DNA of 64,000 nucleotides from Bacteroidota bacterium (GTDB lineage Bacteria; Bacteroidota; Bacteroidia; UKL13-3): NCBI GenBank assembly GCA_027482225.1, contig JAIXWD010000016.1, positions 1 to 64,000 of the forward strand, read 5' to 3'. Shown piece by piece: positions 34,289 to 44,500 of this stretch (position 1 is its first letter; each line of letters starts with the position of its first letter). The notes under the pieces were generated by a model. It saw only the letters and a program-made list of their open reading frames with translations, ran no database searches and was not told where the DNA came from. The position numbers and the translations under genes were made by a program.

Positions 34289-35032
34289 TTATGCCCCCAA
34301 TAAAATATCAGAAAGAATGTAGTCGAAAATAATTACTGCAACTGCGCTATATACAACAGCCATGGTGCTGCTTCTTCCTACCTCAAGTGCACCGCCTTCT
34401 GTACGGTAGCCGTGGTATGCACTAATGCTTGTAATTAAAAAGGCAAAAGTGGTTGCTTTAATTAATGCAAACCAAACCGAAAAAGGTACAAAATCAACAC
34501 GCAAGCCTCTTACATATTCATCAACACTAATAATATCGCCCATAACACCTGATATTGCGCCTCCAATAATAGAAAGTACCATGGCATAAACAACCAAAAG
34601 AGGAATCGTTAAAACACCTGCTAAGATTTTAGGCAAAACCAAGTAATTAGCAGAATTAATACCCATAATTTCTAAGGCATCAATTTGTTCGGTAACTTTC
34701 ATTGTGCCCATTTCTGATGCAATGCTACTGCCCACTTTACCTGCCAATACCAAACAAGTAATGGTTGGCGAAAATTCGTAAATATTACTATCTCTAACAA
34801 AGGTGCCTAACATATAATCTGGCACTAAGCCACTTACCAATTGTACCCCTATTTGTATAGTTGAAACAGCACCCGTAAATACAGAAATCAATGAAACAAT
34901 GCCAAAAGAACCGACACCAATTGAACTCATTTCGTGTAATGTTTGTTTGGAAAAAACCTTAAACCGCTCGGGGCGTTTAAACAAACCAAGTAAAAACATG
35001 GTGTAGTTTCCAAAATGCTCAAAAAACTTCAT
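34289..35032 (-). CDS. mlaE: MlaE family lipid ABC permease
   Basis: 247 aa with about five hydrophobic helices. The MlaE family pattern is present: a N-terminal amphipathic stretch (LGLFKRPERFKVFSKQTLHEM), IGVGSFGIVSLISVFTGAVSTIQ, CLVLAGKVGSSIASEMGTMKVTEQIDALEIMGINSANYLV, and YRTEGGALEVGRSSTMAVV near the end. With MlaF it forms the inner-membrane core that exchanges phospholipid with the outer membrane through MlaD. The gene leads the pair. Divergent from the SDR gene (84 bp apart). Confidence 0.9.
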   Translation of the reverse strand: MKFFEHFGNYTMFLLGLFKRPERFKVFSKQTLHEMSSIGVGSFGIVSLISVFTGAVSTIQIGVQLVSGLVPDYMLGTFVRDSNIYEFSPTITCLVLAGKVGSSIASEMGTMKVTEQIDALEIMGINSANYLVLPKILAGVLTIPLLVVYAMVLSIIGGAISGVMGDIISVDEYVRGLRVDFVPFSVWFALIKATTFAFLITSISAYHGYRTEGGALEVGRSSTMAVVYSAVAVIIFDYILSDILLGA

Positions 35033-35116
35033 AGCAAATCTTAGTTGTATTTGGCTGTAAATATATGCATACTTAAGCCTATTTTTGACGTTTTAATTTT
35101 ATAAATAAAATCAAGT

Positions 35117-35824
35117 ATGCTTAGAACCATTGTTGTAACCGGTTGTACCAAAGGAATAGGTTTAGCAATTGTAGAAACTTTTGCCCACATGGGATTTAAT
35201 GTTGCTGGTTGTGCGCGTAACAACAGTGAACTAATAGAACTAGCTAATAAATTAAATGCCATTAATCCAGAGGGTAAACACACCATGTTAATGTGTGATG
35301 TGAGTAAAGCCGATGAGGTTAAAATGTTTATTGATGCAGTAAACAATATTTACAATCGTGTTGATGTTTTGGTAAATAATGCAGGCGTGTTTATACCTGG
35401 TAAAGTAATTGAGGAAAAAGATGGAACACTTGAACATTTATTACAAACTAATGTTACCAGTGCATATTATATTAGTCGTGGTTTTTTACCTGCTATGATG
35501 AAGGATAAAAGTGGACACATTTTTAATATTTGTTCTATTGCAAGCTTACAAGCCTACGAGGCGGGGGGCTCATACAGTATAAGCAAATTTGCCATGTTAG
35601 GTTTAAGCAAACAATTACGTCACGAGTTAAAAAATTATGGTATTAGGGTTACTGCTGTTATGCCAGGTGCAACTTTAACCAATGCTTGGGCTGGGGTTGA
35701 TTTTCCAGCCAGTAGATTTATACAGGCAGATGATGTAGCCAAAACTATTAAGGCCATTTATGAGTTAAGTAGTAGTGCTGATGTAGAAGAAATTGTAATA
35801 AGGCCACAGCTGGGCGATATCTAA
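35117..35824 (+). CDS. Short-chain dehydrogenase/reductase
   Basis: 235 aa. Classical SDR: the NAD(P) motif TGCTKGIGLAIVE (TGxxxGxG, residues 8-20), NNAGVF near 93, catalytic Ser in ICSIAS near 143 and YSISK (Tyr-xxx-Lys, about 156-160). The end PGATLTNAWAGVDFP resembles that of the large group of unassigned Bacteroidota SDRs. Substrate unknown. Soluble. Start ATG at 35117. The next gene, ispG, is 63 bp on and could be cotranscribed. Confidence 0.87.
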   Translation: MLRTIVVTGCTKGIGLAIVETFAHMGFNVAGCARNNSELIELANKLNAINPEGKHTMLMCDVSKADEVKMFIDAVNNIYNRVDVLVNNAGVFIPGKVIEEKDGTLEHLLQTNVTSAYYISRGFLPAMMKDKSGHIFNICSIASLQAYEAGGSYSISKFAMLGLSKQLRHELKNYGIRVTAVMPGATLTNAWAGVDFPASRFIQADDVAKTIKAIYELSSSADVEEIVIRPQLGDI

Positions 35825-35887
35825 AATTGATCCTTAATTTTACGCACTTTTAAAAATATATATACATCGTTTAGAAATATAATTCAC

Positions 35888-37831
35888 ATGCAACATTCTC
35901 AAAATATAGCAGGTTTTTGTGGTAGTTTACACCAATATAAACGTAGGAAAACATCAACAGTAAAAATTGGTAATTTATACATGGGAAGCGATTACCCCAT
36001 TCGTGTTCAAAGCATGACCACAACAGATACCATGGATACTGCTGCTTCTGTGGCTCAAATACAACGTATGGTGGAAGTAGGATGTGAGTTAGTGAGACTA
36101 ACAGCACCCAGTATTAAGGAGGCAAAAAATCTTGAAAATATAAAAGCAGAATTACATGCTCGTGGTATCTCTGTTCCTTTAGTAGCCGATATTCACTTTA
36201 CTCCAAATGCGGCAGAAGTTGCTGCCAAGATTGTAGAAAAAGTACGAGTTAATCCGGGTAATTATGCTGATAAAAAGAAGTTTGATATTATCGAATACAC
36301 TGATGCAGATTATGCTGAAGAGCTGGACCGTATTCGAGAAAAATTTACACCATTAGTAAAAATATGTAAAGAATACGGAACAGCCATGCGAATTGGTACT
36401 AACCATGGAAGCTTAAGCGATAGAATTATGAGTAGATATGGCGATTCTCCACTTGGTATGGTAGAAAGCGCCTTGGAATTTTTGCGTATTTGCGAAGATG
36501 AAGGGTTTTATAATATTGTGTTGAGTATGAAAAGCAGTAACACCCAAGTGATGGTGGAAGCTTATCGTTTATTGGTTAAGACAATGAATGAAAACAACAT
36601 GATGTACCCATTACATTTAGGGGTTACTGAAGCTGGTGATGGTGATGATGGCCGAATTAAAAGTGCACTTGGAATTGGTGCTTTGCTTGAAGATGGAATA
36701 GGGGATACCGTTCGAGTATCATTAACCGAAGATCCTGAGTTTGAAGTGCCTGTTGCACAAAAGTTAGTGGCAAGATATAGTAATCGGGCTGCGCATCAGC
36801 CTATTAAAAATATTTGTAGCCCAAGTAACGATTGGAATCCATACGATTATCGTAAACGTAATACGTATGAAATTGGAAATATTGGCGGTACAAATGTACC
36901 TCGTGTGGTTGCTGATTTTAGTTTGAACAACAATACTACACCAACTGATTTAAACGAAGTGGGCCATATTTATGATGTTAAATTAGATAAGTGGCACATG
37001 GCCGATTTAGGTTGTGATTACATATATTTTGGTAAAAACACCATCAATTTTATGTTGCCAAATGGTGTTAAAGGAATTTATGATGCCACAACTTGGAATT
37101 TACTTACTGATAAAACCAATAATTTTCCATTATATACAGCTGAGGAGTATTTAAGTAGTTCAATGCTAAGTTCAGCGGTTAATTTTATAAAACTTACCAC
37201 GGAGGAAATTAACAACGAACTGATAGGAAAATTAAGCACAACCGAAAATGTAGTTCTTATGTTAGATAGTAAGAACCAGCATGCACTGGCTGATTTACGT
37301 AATGTTTTTTTTACATTAACTTCAAAGCAATTACAAACTCCAATATTTGTAGTACGTAGTTACGATACCTCAAACGAAGAAGAGTTCATGCTGCATGCAT
37401 CAACCGATTGTGGTAGTTTGTTGGTAGATGGGTTTGGTGATGGTATTTTGCTAAGCGATAGTAAAATAAAACAATACCGTGTTAATCAAATAGCTTTTGG
37501 TATTTTGCAGGCCGGAAGAGCACGAATAACTAAAACAGAATACATAAGCTGCCCAAGCTGCGGACGAACACTATTTGATTTACAAGAAACAACAGCCATG
37601 ATTCGTAAAGAAACTGACCATTTAAAGGGCGTAAAAATTGCCATAATGGGCTGTATTGTTAACGGTCCGGGAGAAATGGCAGATGCTGATTATGGTTATG
37701 TTGGTAGTGGCGTAGGTAAAATTACACTTTACCGAGGTAAAGAGGTTGTAAAAAAAGGGATTGAGAAAGAAACAGCAGTGAAAGAGTTAATTGAGTTGAT
37801 TAAAGAGGATTATAAGTGGATTGATAAATAA
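35888..37831 (+). CDS. ispG: 4-hydroxy-3-methylbut-2-en-1-yl diphosphate synthase, long form
   Basis: 647 aa. IspG makes HMBPP in the MEP isoprenoid pathway using a 4Fe-4S cluster. The TIM-barrel part covers about 1-265 (QSMTTTDTMDTAAS, KVRVNPGNYADKKKF, RIGTNHGSLSDRIM, HLGVTEAGDGDDG). An insert of about 270 residues follows, then the iron-sulfur domain with CPSCGRTLFDLQ near 554 and GCIVNGPGEM near 588 holding the three Cys. The E. coli protein is 372 aa; the three-domain long form is known from Bacteroidota, Chlamydiae and plants, so the size is expected. Cluster ligands are intact. Confidence 0.96.
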   Translation: MQHSQNIAGFCGSLHQYKRRKTSTVKIGNLYMGSDYPIRVQSMTTTDTMDTAASVAQIQRMVEVGCELVRLTAPSIKEAKNLENIKAELHARGISVPLVADIHFTPNAAEVAAKIVEKVRVNPGNYADKKKFDIIEYTDADYAEELDRIREKFTPLVKICKEYGTAMRIGTNHGSLSDRIMSRYGDSPLGMVESALEFLRICEDEGFYNIVLSMKSSNTQVMVEAYRLLVKTMNENNMMYPLHLGVTEAGDGDDGRIKSALGIGALLEDGIGDTVRVSLTEDPEFEVPVAQKLVARYSNRAAHQPIKNICSPSNDWNPYDYRKRNTYEIGNIGGTNVPRVVADFSLNNNTTPTDLNEVGHIYDVKLDKWHMADLGCDYIYFGKNTINFMLPNGVKGIYDATTWNLLTDKTNNFPLYTAEEYLSSSMLSSAVNFIKLTTEEINNELIGKLSTTENVVLMLDSKNQHALADLRNVFFTLTSKQLQTPIFVVRSYDTSNEEEFMLHASTDCGSLLVDGFGDGILLSDSKIKQYRVNQIAFGILQAGRARITKTEYISCPSCGRTLFDLQETTAMIRKETDHLKGVKIAIMGCIVNGPGEMADADYGYVGSGVGKITLYRGKEVVKKGIEKETAVKELIELIKEDYKWIDK

Positions 37832-37880
37832 GCAAGGTTATTACTTGCTGCAACTTTTTTTTGCAACTATTAGTCTTTAC

Positions 37881-37910
37881 TTTGATAAAACCCAAAAAAG
37901 ATTAGTTTTG
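37881..37910 (+). promoter_or_regulatory. Bacteroidota-type promoter before the 37956 gene
   Basis: TTTG (37881-37884), 18 nt, then TAGTTTTG (37903-37910). Both boxes match the -33/-7 consensus, with spacing one short of the usual 19. The predicted leader is about 40 nt. Confidence 0.65.
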
Positions 37911-37955
37911 TGGGAGTATTAGAATTTAAAATTAACATAACTGAAAATAAATATT

Positions 37956-39341
37956 ATGAAAAAGCTATTACTAAGCGCATCAATGATTCTTACAGCTGGT
38001 TTTGCTTTTGCTCAAATGGGCAATAGCACCGCTCTAGTTAAAGAAGGTAACGTAGATTTACGTGTAAAATCAATTCCAGTAGTTGTAAATACTGATCATG
38101 TTAACACAAACAGTACAAGAGCAAAAAAAGCTGTTGTTCAATCATGGTATCAGCCACTTAACTTTGTTACTGAATTTCAAGGTGGTAAAAGTCAATTAGA
38201 CGCAGTATTAAAACAATCAATAACTTTTGTAACCGCAGATTCAAATTTTAAGATTGTTAGAGCAGATGGAACGATAAATCGTGCATCTTTCCAGAGTTTT
38301 GGACATGTTTTAGATCCAAAGGATGTTTTAATTGAAAATACTGAAAAACCTGGTATAATTCTATCTCAACATAATCCTTATAAATTAGATTCAATCTTCT
38401 TTCAATATGTTTATTTGAGAAATGTAGATAGCACTGATAACGATACCAATGGTATTAAAGAAGAGGTAATTGATACCGTATTTGTTGCATATTTTGCAAA
38501 TGCAAATATTACAAAAACAAATTTTACTGGAGGAGCAATGGATAAAGTGAGCTTATTGAAGTGGAACAGTACAAAGTTAATGCCTACTAGTTTGGTTAAA
38601 ATTGATACATTCTTGCTTGGAAATAACAGGAGTAATTCACCTTTTGATACCACATCATCAAGTTCAAATCAAACTTTATTCGGGAGTAAATTTGCTCAGT
38701 TAACTGCTCCAAGTATTGCAGTAACGCAAGGTAATTTAGTTGGCTTTACTGCTACATTTAAATCTGGTGTAAAAGCTGTGTTAAATGGAGATACTGCCGT
38801 TATTGTTTACCAAAAGGATACAGCAGCTGCAAAGAATGATACCATTAGACGTGCTAATACCTTTGGTACTCTTTATCTTTACAATGAATCAACTAGTGGT
38901 GTCACTTATACAAACCCTACATATTTTAACTCTTGCCAATTCCAACCTCAATGGAATGCTTATGGTCAAAACGCAAATTGGGCAGGTAATTACCTTGTAG
39001 GCCATGCGTTTGTTGCAGATTTATTCTTAGAAACAGGTTTCCATTTAACCAGTTTAAACGTAGGTGTTGCAGAAAACGATTTAGTTGCTATTAGCAGCAT
39101 ATATCCTAACCCTGCAAATGGTAGTACTACTGTTAGTTTTAATTTAAAGCAAACAGGTAGCGTTGCTGTATCAATCACCAACTTATTAGGCCAAACTGTT
39201 GCTACAGTTAACCCAGGTAAAATGGCTGCAGGTAGTAACAATGTTTCTTTAAACTTAAGCAATATTAAAGCAGGTGTTTACTTTGTAAACGTTTCTGTTG
39301 ATGGATTAAGCACAACAAAAAAATTAACAATTACTGAATAA
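37956..39341 (+). CDS. Exported protein with T9SS type A sorting domain
   Basis: 461 aa. Signal peptide at 1-19 (ending AFAQ). The central 350 residues are not recognised; they are rich in Thr, Asn and beta-type sequence and have no catalytic motif I can name. From about 383 the type A sorting domain begins: ISSIYPNPANGSTTVSFNL, ITNLLGQTVATV, NIKAGVYFVNVSVDGLSTTKKLTITE. The product should pass the outer membrane through the type IX system, with the C-terminal domain cleaved. A good promoter and a strong terminator make it a single-gene unit, so it may be well expressed. Confidence 0.88.
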   Translation: MKKLLLSASMILTAGFAFAQMGNSTALVKEGNVDLRVKSIPVVVNTDHVNTNSTRAKKAVVQSWYQPLNFVTEFQGGKSQLDAVLKQSITFVTADSNFKIVRADGTINRASFQSFGHVLDPKDVLIENTEKPGIILSQHNPYKLDSIFFQYVYLRNVDSTDNDTNGIKEEVIDTVFVAYFANANITKTNFTGGAMDKVSLLKWNSTKLMPTSLVKIDTFLLGNNRSNSPFDTTSSSSNQTLFGSKFAQLTAPSIAVTQGNLVGFTATFKSGVKAVLNGDTAVIVYQKDTAAAKNDTIRRANTFGTLYLYNESTSGVTYTNPTYFNSCQFQPQWNAYGQNANWAGNYLVGHAFVADLFLETGFHLTSLNVGVAENDLVAISSIYPNPANGSTTVSFNLKQTGSVAVSITNLLGQTVATVNPGKMAAGSNNVSLNLSNIKAGVYFVNVSVDGLSTTKKLTITE

Positions 39342-39367
39342 TTTTTATCAGTAGTTAGATCATTTAT

Positions 39368-39400
39368 AAAAGCAGTCCCTATACCGGGACTGCTTTTTTT
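39368..39400 (+). terminator. Strong terminator after the T9SS protein gene
   Basis: AAAAGCAGTCCC (39368-39379) and GGGACTGCTTTT (39386-39397) pair exactly, then T-run. It stands 27 nt after the stop. Confidence 0.9.
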
Positions 39401-39441
39401 GTGCAATTTTGTTTACTTTGCTGATGTAATAATTCAAAGCC

Positions 39442-40473
39442 ATGAGCAATCAAATCCAGTTTAATAAACGCACCATTGCCTATTTGGCGCTAAATGCATT
39501 TGGTTTATTTATTGTATACCTACTTAGCGATTTTATTACCTCTTTTTTAGGTGCACTTATATTTTTTGTTTTGTTCAGGCGAATGATGAACTACATGGTT
39601 GATAAGCAAGGATGGAGGTCTTCAACTAGTGCAATCTTAATTATACTCATATCATTTATTATTGTTTTAGTTCCAGTAATTACTTTTAGTAATTTGTTGT
39701 ATAGTAAAATAATTCAAATTGTTTCAAATCCCGATACCATCATTGGTCCGATTAAAGTATTGGATGCTAAAATGGTTGAGTTAACAGGAAGACAGTTGTT
39801 TTCGCCCGAGTTGATTTCAACCATGCAAGAAAAACTCGGACAAATTATCCCTTCCTTTATTAGTAAATTATTTGTGTTGTTGGGAAATATAGGTATGATG
39901 TATTTTATCTTGTATTATATGTTGGTACAAAGAATAAACATGCAAAAGGAGGTAAATAATTACCTGCCATTTAACCACGCTAACATCAAATTATTATCAG
40001 GTGAATTAGAATCTCAAACATTATCTAACTCTATTGGTGTTCCCCTTATTGCAACCATACAAGGTACAGCTGCAGGTATTGGTTATTGGATTTTTGGCAT
40101 GGACGAACCGATTTTTTGGGCTGTGATTACAGCGTTTGCATCTATTATTCCAATAGCAGGAAGTACATTGGTTTGGGCACCTGCCGCAATTATTTTAATG
40201 GCTACAAATAGTTTATGGATGGGCCTTGGTTTAGTTGCTTATGGTGTATTAGTAATTATTAACATAGATAACATTGCGCGTTTTACTATTCAAAAAAGAT
40301 TTGCTGATGTGCACCCATTAATAACTGTATTTGGGGTGATATTGGGTTTGAATTTGTTCGGAATACCTGGATTGATTTTTGGTCCGTTGATGTTATCTTA
40401 CTTCATTATCTTTATTAAAATGTACCGCAGTGTATACGTTCAAAACGATACCACGGTGCATGAAAATAAATAA
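39442..40473 (+). CDS. AI-2E family transporter
   Basis: 343 aa, eight hydrophobic segments with the family motifs GALIFFVLFRRMMNYMV, a periplasmic loop of about 60 residues, GTAAGIGYWIFGMDEPIFWAVITAFASIIPIAGST, and GIPGLIFGPLMLSYFI near the C-terminus. Members export or move diverse small molecules (the name comes from autoinducer 2 export, but most have unknown substrate). A TTTACTTTG box (about 39412-39420) close to the start could be a -7 region. Convergent with trhO, with a 2-nt gap. Confidence 0.87.
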   Translation: MSNQIQFNKRTIAYLALNAFGLFIVYLLSDFITSFLGALIFFVLFRRMMNYMVDKQGWRSSTSAILIILISFIIVLVPVITFSNLLYSKIIQIVSNPDTIIGPIKVLDAKMVELTGRQLFSPELISTMQEKLGQIIPSFISKLFVLLGNIGMMYFILYYMLVQRINMQKEVNNYLPFNHANIKLLSGELESQTLSNSIGVPLIATIQGTAAGIGYWIFGMDEPIFWAVITAFASIIPIAGSTLVWAPAAIILMATNSLWMGLGLVAYGVLVIINIDNIARFTIQKRFADVHPLITVFGVILGLNLFGIPGLIFGPLMLSYFIIFIKMYRSVYVQNDTTVHENK

Positions 40474-40475
40474 TT

Positions 40476-41423
40476 TTAGTGTTTAGCTAATTCTTCCAAA
40501 GTTGGGCGAGTATAGTATCCTGTTCCATTGTATGGGCGTTTTCTGGGATGATTTAAACAGGATTCACTACATGCACCTTGCATTTCATCACTGCAGGTCT
40601 CACACATATTATATTGCTCGTTACACTCCACATTGGCACAGTTTAAATTACGTAATGTTGGTGTACCACATTTTTTGCAATTGGCAATTGCCGTTGGGTT
40701 TACATGATTGATGGGCACACTTACACGACCGTCAAATACATATAGTGATCCATCAAAATCTTTACCGCCAGTATCTTTTGCATAACCAATAATACCATTA
40801 TGCAATTGGTAAACATCTTTAAACCCTCGCTTAATTAGGTAGGCCGATGCTTTTTCGCATTTAATTCCACCTGTACAAACGGTAACTACTTTTTTATCTT
40901 TATATTTTTCTAATTCGGCCACCTTATTCGGAAACTCCCTAAAGGTTTCAATATCTAAAGTTACTGAGTTTTTAAAACGACCTAAGCGAGTTTCATAATT
41001 GCTGCGTACATCAATTATTATCACATCTTCTTGCTCTTTTAATTTGGCAAATTCATCGCCACGCAAATGCTTACCTGTTTCTTTAGTTGGGTCAATTTCT
41101 TTTGGGTCTCTTAACCCTGAATACACAATTTCTGTTTTAAATCGTACATGTGTACGGTTAAATGCATGTTCGTGATGTTCGTCTATTTTAAATTCTATTC
41201 CACTAAAAATTGGGTCAGCCAATAGGTAATCCATATATTTTTTGCAGTCATCAATGGTTCCACTTATAGTGCCATTTATGCCTTCGTGTGCAATATAAAT
41301 ACGCCCTCTAATGCCAATTGATTTACAAAATGCCAAATGTTGCGGAACAAGTTCTTCCGCATTGGGAATAGATGTATAGTGGTAATAGGCTATTACCTGG
41401 TAGTTATTTCTGCTGTTTTCCAT
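40476..41423 (-). CDS. trhO: Oxygen-dependent tRNA uridine(34) hydroxylase TrhO
   Basis: 315 aa from the ATG at 41423 (a TTG two codons earlier is unlikely). TrhO (YceA/UPF0176) hydroxylates U34 in tRNA, one route to 5-methoxyuridine. An N-terminal ferredoxin-like domain (YYHYTSIPNAEELV, HEGINGTISGTIDDC) precedes a rhodanese domain with the active Cys in VVTVCTGGIKCEKASAYL near 195. A zinc-type tail follows: CKKCGTPT, CANVECNEQYNMCETC, and CSESCLNH. The tail is common in the Bacteroidota and proteobacterial family members. Start choice gives normal length. Confidence 0.92.
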   Translation of the reverse strand: MENSRNNYQVIAYYHYTSIPNAEELVPQHLAFCKSIGIRGRIYIAHEGINGTISGTIDDCKKYMDYLLADPIFSGIEFKIDEHHEHAFNRTHVRFKTEIVYSGLRDPKEIDPTKETGKHLRGDEFAKLKEQEDVIIIDVRSNYETRLGRFKNSVTLDIETFREFPNKVAELEKYKDKKVVTVCTGGIKCEKASAYLIKRGFKDVYQLHNGIIGYAKDTGGKDFDGSLYVFDGRVSVPINHVNPTAIANCKKCGTPTLRNLNCANVECNEQYNMCETCSDEMQGACSESCLNHPRKRPYNGTGYYTRPTLEELAKH

Positions 41424-41522
41424 ATGCAAGATGGGTTAAACAATTAATAAATGAATCTGCGAATTTAATGTATACAAGTTAATTTGAAAATATGATTGTA
41501 GCTAGTTTTATTCTTTATAAGC

Positions 41523-41556
41523 AAAAAATCCTCAACAATACTGTTGAGGATTTTTT
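41523..41556. terminator. Terminator after the large T9SS gene
   Basis: AAAAAATCCTCAACA (41523-41537) and TGTTGAGGATTTTTT (41542-41556) are perfect inverted repeats around a 4-nt loop. It lies 15 nt beyond the stop of the minus-strand gene. Confidence 0.92.
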
Positions 41557-41571
41557 TATAATTTTTTTGAA

Positions 41572-44500
41572 TTAAAAAACTGGGAGTTTAATTACTTGCT
41601 GTTTACCATCTTTTGATAGTGCATGAATAAAATATATGCCATCAGGAATTTCATTTAAATTGATAATCCTTTGTTGTGGTTCAAAACTTAACTGTTTAAT
41701 TGCCCTTCCATGCCCATCATATAACCAAATTGAAATATTAAACTCCGTTAATGGGTTAATTCTAAATTCTTTGTTACCCATTGGTAAAATAAGCATCACA
41801 TCATCAGATAGCTGTTCAAGGTATGCAGGGATGATCACTTCTTTACTCCATTTAAATCCACCATCAATATCCAGCTGTTTAAGTTTGTAAGCAATGGCAT
41901 TTTTACTTGCATACTTATCGCTGAAATGATAATACTGGATATCGTTGCTGTTTAATTTTCCTGTTATAAAACCAATCATTATCCAACTAGCATCTGTTGC
42001 ATCTTTTTTATAAATTTCAAATCCCTTGTTATTTTTTTCACTGTATGTATTCCATTTAACAAGTGCCTCTTCGGCATTTATTCGTTTAGCCTGTAAATTA
42101 CCTATACTAACAGGCAAGGCACTATTAACTGGTCCGTTTAATTCAAAATTATCAATAGCAACACCTACATCGGTTACACTAATATCTGATTTAAAAATAA
42201 AACGGAAACATACCTGATTTTGTCCTGCAAATACATTTGTTGTAAATGATTTTTGAACATAGGAACTCATTGTTGTGCCGCTCGAGTAATAAGCTTGATT
42301 AATTGGGAATGGTCTTCCAGCTGTTGTATTTGCATAGTCGTACCAATTTGTTGCAACTGTTGTTCCTAAAGGCAACCATGTTGTACCTCTATCTGTGCTG
42401 TATTCAACCCTAAATCCATCATATGTGTTTTCTACTTTGTATTTAGTGTAAAAACTAACGGTATAATTACCTGCAGCTGTGCAATTGAAATTTGGTGTTA
42501 AAAGTTGTGCCTCCGAATTATCAATATAATTGGTTGCAAGTGATGTTACCCAAGCATTAGTACCAGAAAATGTTCCACTTTTTCCGGATATTGTAGACAT
42601 CCCCAGTTCAAACGGAGATCCACTAACGTTTTCTGCTCCAAAGTCGTTTTGGTTGTTTTCAAAATTACCACCATCAACTGCTAGATAAGGCACACCTCTA
42701 TATGGTAAAATTTTAATATAGTTGTTAATTGTTAGTGTTCCAGGGCCGCCATTAATAGTGAGTGTCACATTGTAATTACCTGCTGTGGTATAATTTTTAA
42801 TTGGAGATGCAACAGTGCTGGTTGTACCATCGCCAAAATTCCATAAATAAGTTAGTGCACCAACTGAACTTGAAGTAAACTGTATTGGTGTATTGATATA
42901 GGTTACCCTTTTGTTTGCATTAAACGAAACATTAGCACTTGGGTTTGTAACACCAAAAACATCACTCGTAAATAATCCCCTTCCATGTGTGGCTGCAATA
43001 ACCAATTTGTCTGATTTACGTAGTTTAAGCATATCTGTGCGTGTATTGCTAAGGCCAGTATTTGATGGTTGCCAGTTTGTAGCAGCACTATTTAACGAAT
43101 CTGTGCTCCACACTCCCAATTCAGTAGCTATTAATACTTGGTGCGGTCTGTTTGGATTCATTAATGCCCATCTAATTGGCATATCTGGCAAGTTGCCTTC
43201 TACGCTGGTCCAGGCTATACCTCCATTACGTGTTTCCCAGATACTGTTTACGCCATAACTACTATATACAATAATTACGTGATCATCATTTCCATCCTCT
43301 ACTTCAATACAACTTACGTATCCATTTGGCAAACCAGTTGGGTTAATTAGCGTGCCTGCAATAGTTCCGCTTGCAGTGTGCGCATTATCAACTCTAACTA
43401 CCCTTCCACCACCTGTACCTAAATAAACACGGCCTAAAATATTGGGCGAAACTTTAACTGCGCTTACCATAGAATTATTAAGCGCAGTAACAATAATGGT
43501 AGAATTAGCATTACCTGTTTGTGGGTTACTCCATCTTAAATAGTCGCCATTGCCATATGCGGCATACATCATGTTAAGTGAATCGTCATAATCAGTTGGG
43601 TTAATAAACCTGCCTGTTCTTGAGCCAAAAGTTAACCCTGTTCCGCTAAAACTTGTACCTCCATTTGTACTTCTATAGTATGAGTTATAAACATAAGAAG
43701 TAAATTGGAATGCAGGTTGATTTTGGTCGATATGACAAAATGCACCATCACCACCTGTAACTTCAGTTGTATTATTTATGGCAGCTTGTGTAAATCTATG
43801 TGAGCCATTGTCTTGAGATCCTGCTAAATAAAAATTATTCGTTGTGGGATGAATATCAGCTGCGTAAAACTGGGTAGTGTTGTAGTTTAATTCTTTAACT
43901 GTAATTGTAGGAATAGTTGCGGTTGCATTTTCACTTCTATAAACACCACCATCGTTACCAAAATACATTACGTTGGAGTTTCCTGGTTCAAACATTGCTA
44001 TGTGTTGGTCTGCATGAACATTTTGGAAACCAAAACCACCATACCAATGAGAAACTTGTTGCCAAGTAGCACCCGAATTGGTTGTTTTAAATAAATCAAT
44101 CCCTCCTACATAACATACGTTTACATTGTTCGGATCAGCAGCAATTGAAATGTCATACCATCCTTGTGAACGAGATATGTCGTTATCAGGAATGCCACCG
44201 TCAGCATCATTAGGATAAGCGGTTGTTGTATCAAAGCTATTACCTGCATTTGTACTGCGTATAATCGACCTGATTATTCCTCCTGATTCAACGATTCCCC
44301 AAACGACATTGGTGTCAATTTCAGTAACGGCAAGTTCTATCTCTCTTGCAATTGTTAATCCATTTATGGTGCGAGGTGTAGACCAAGTTGCCCCATTATC
44401 AAATGATTTATGAATGGTTCCTGAGCTTGTGCCTCCGTTATTCATGGTAACATATAAAGTTCCATTGTTCATGCATTCAATATCTTCTGCATCATTACCA

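Noticed and set aside
35041-35346. 101-aa minus-strand ORF against the SDR gene
   Set aside because: It lies antisense to a clear SDR coding region and has shadow-frame composition.
35888-37831. Long IspG as a gene fusion
   Set aside because: The length and inserted domain are normal for this phylum, so it is not an oddity.
42903-43258. Overlapping ORFs within the large T9SS gene
   Set aside because: They are shadow frames of the 1226-aa coding region with no independent signal.
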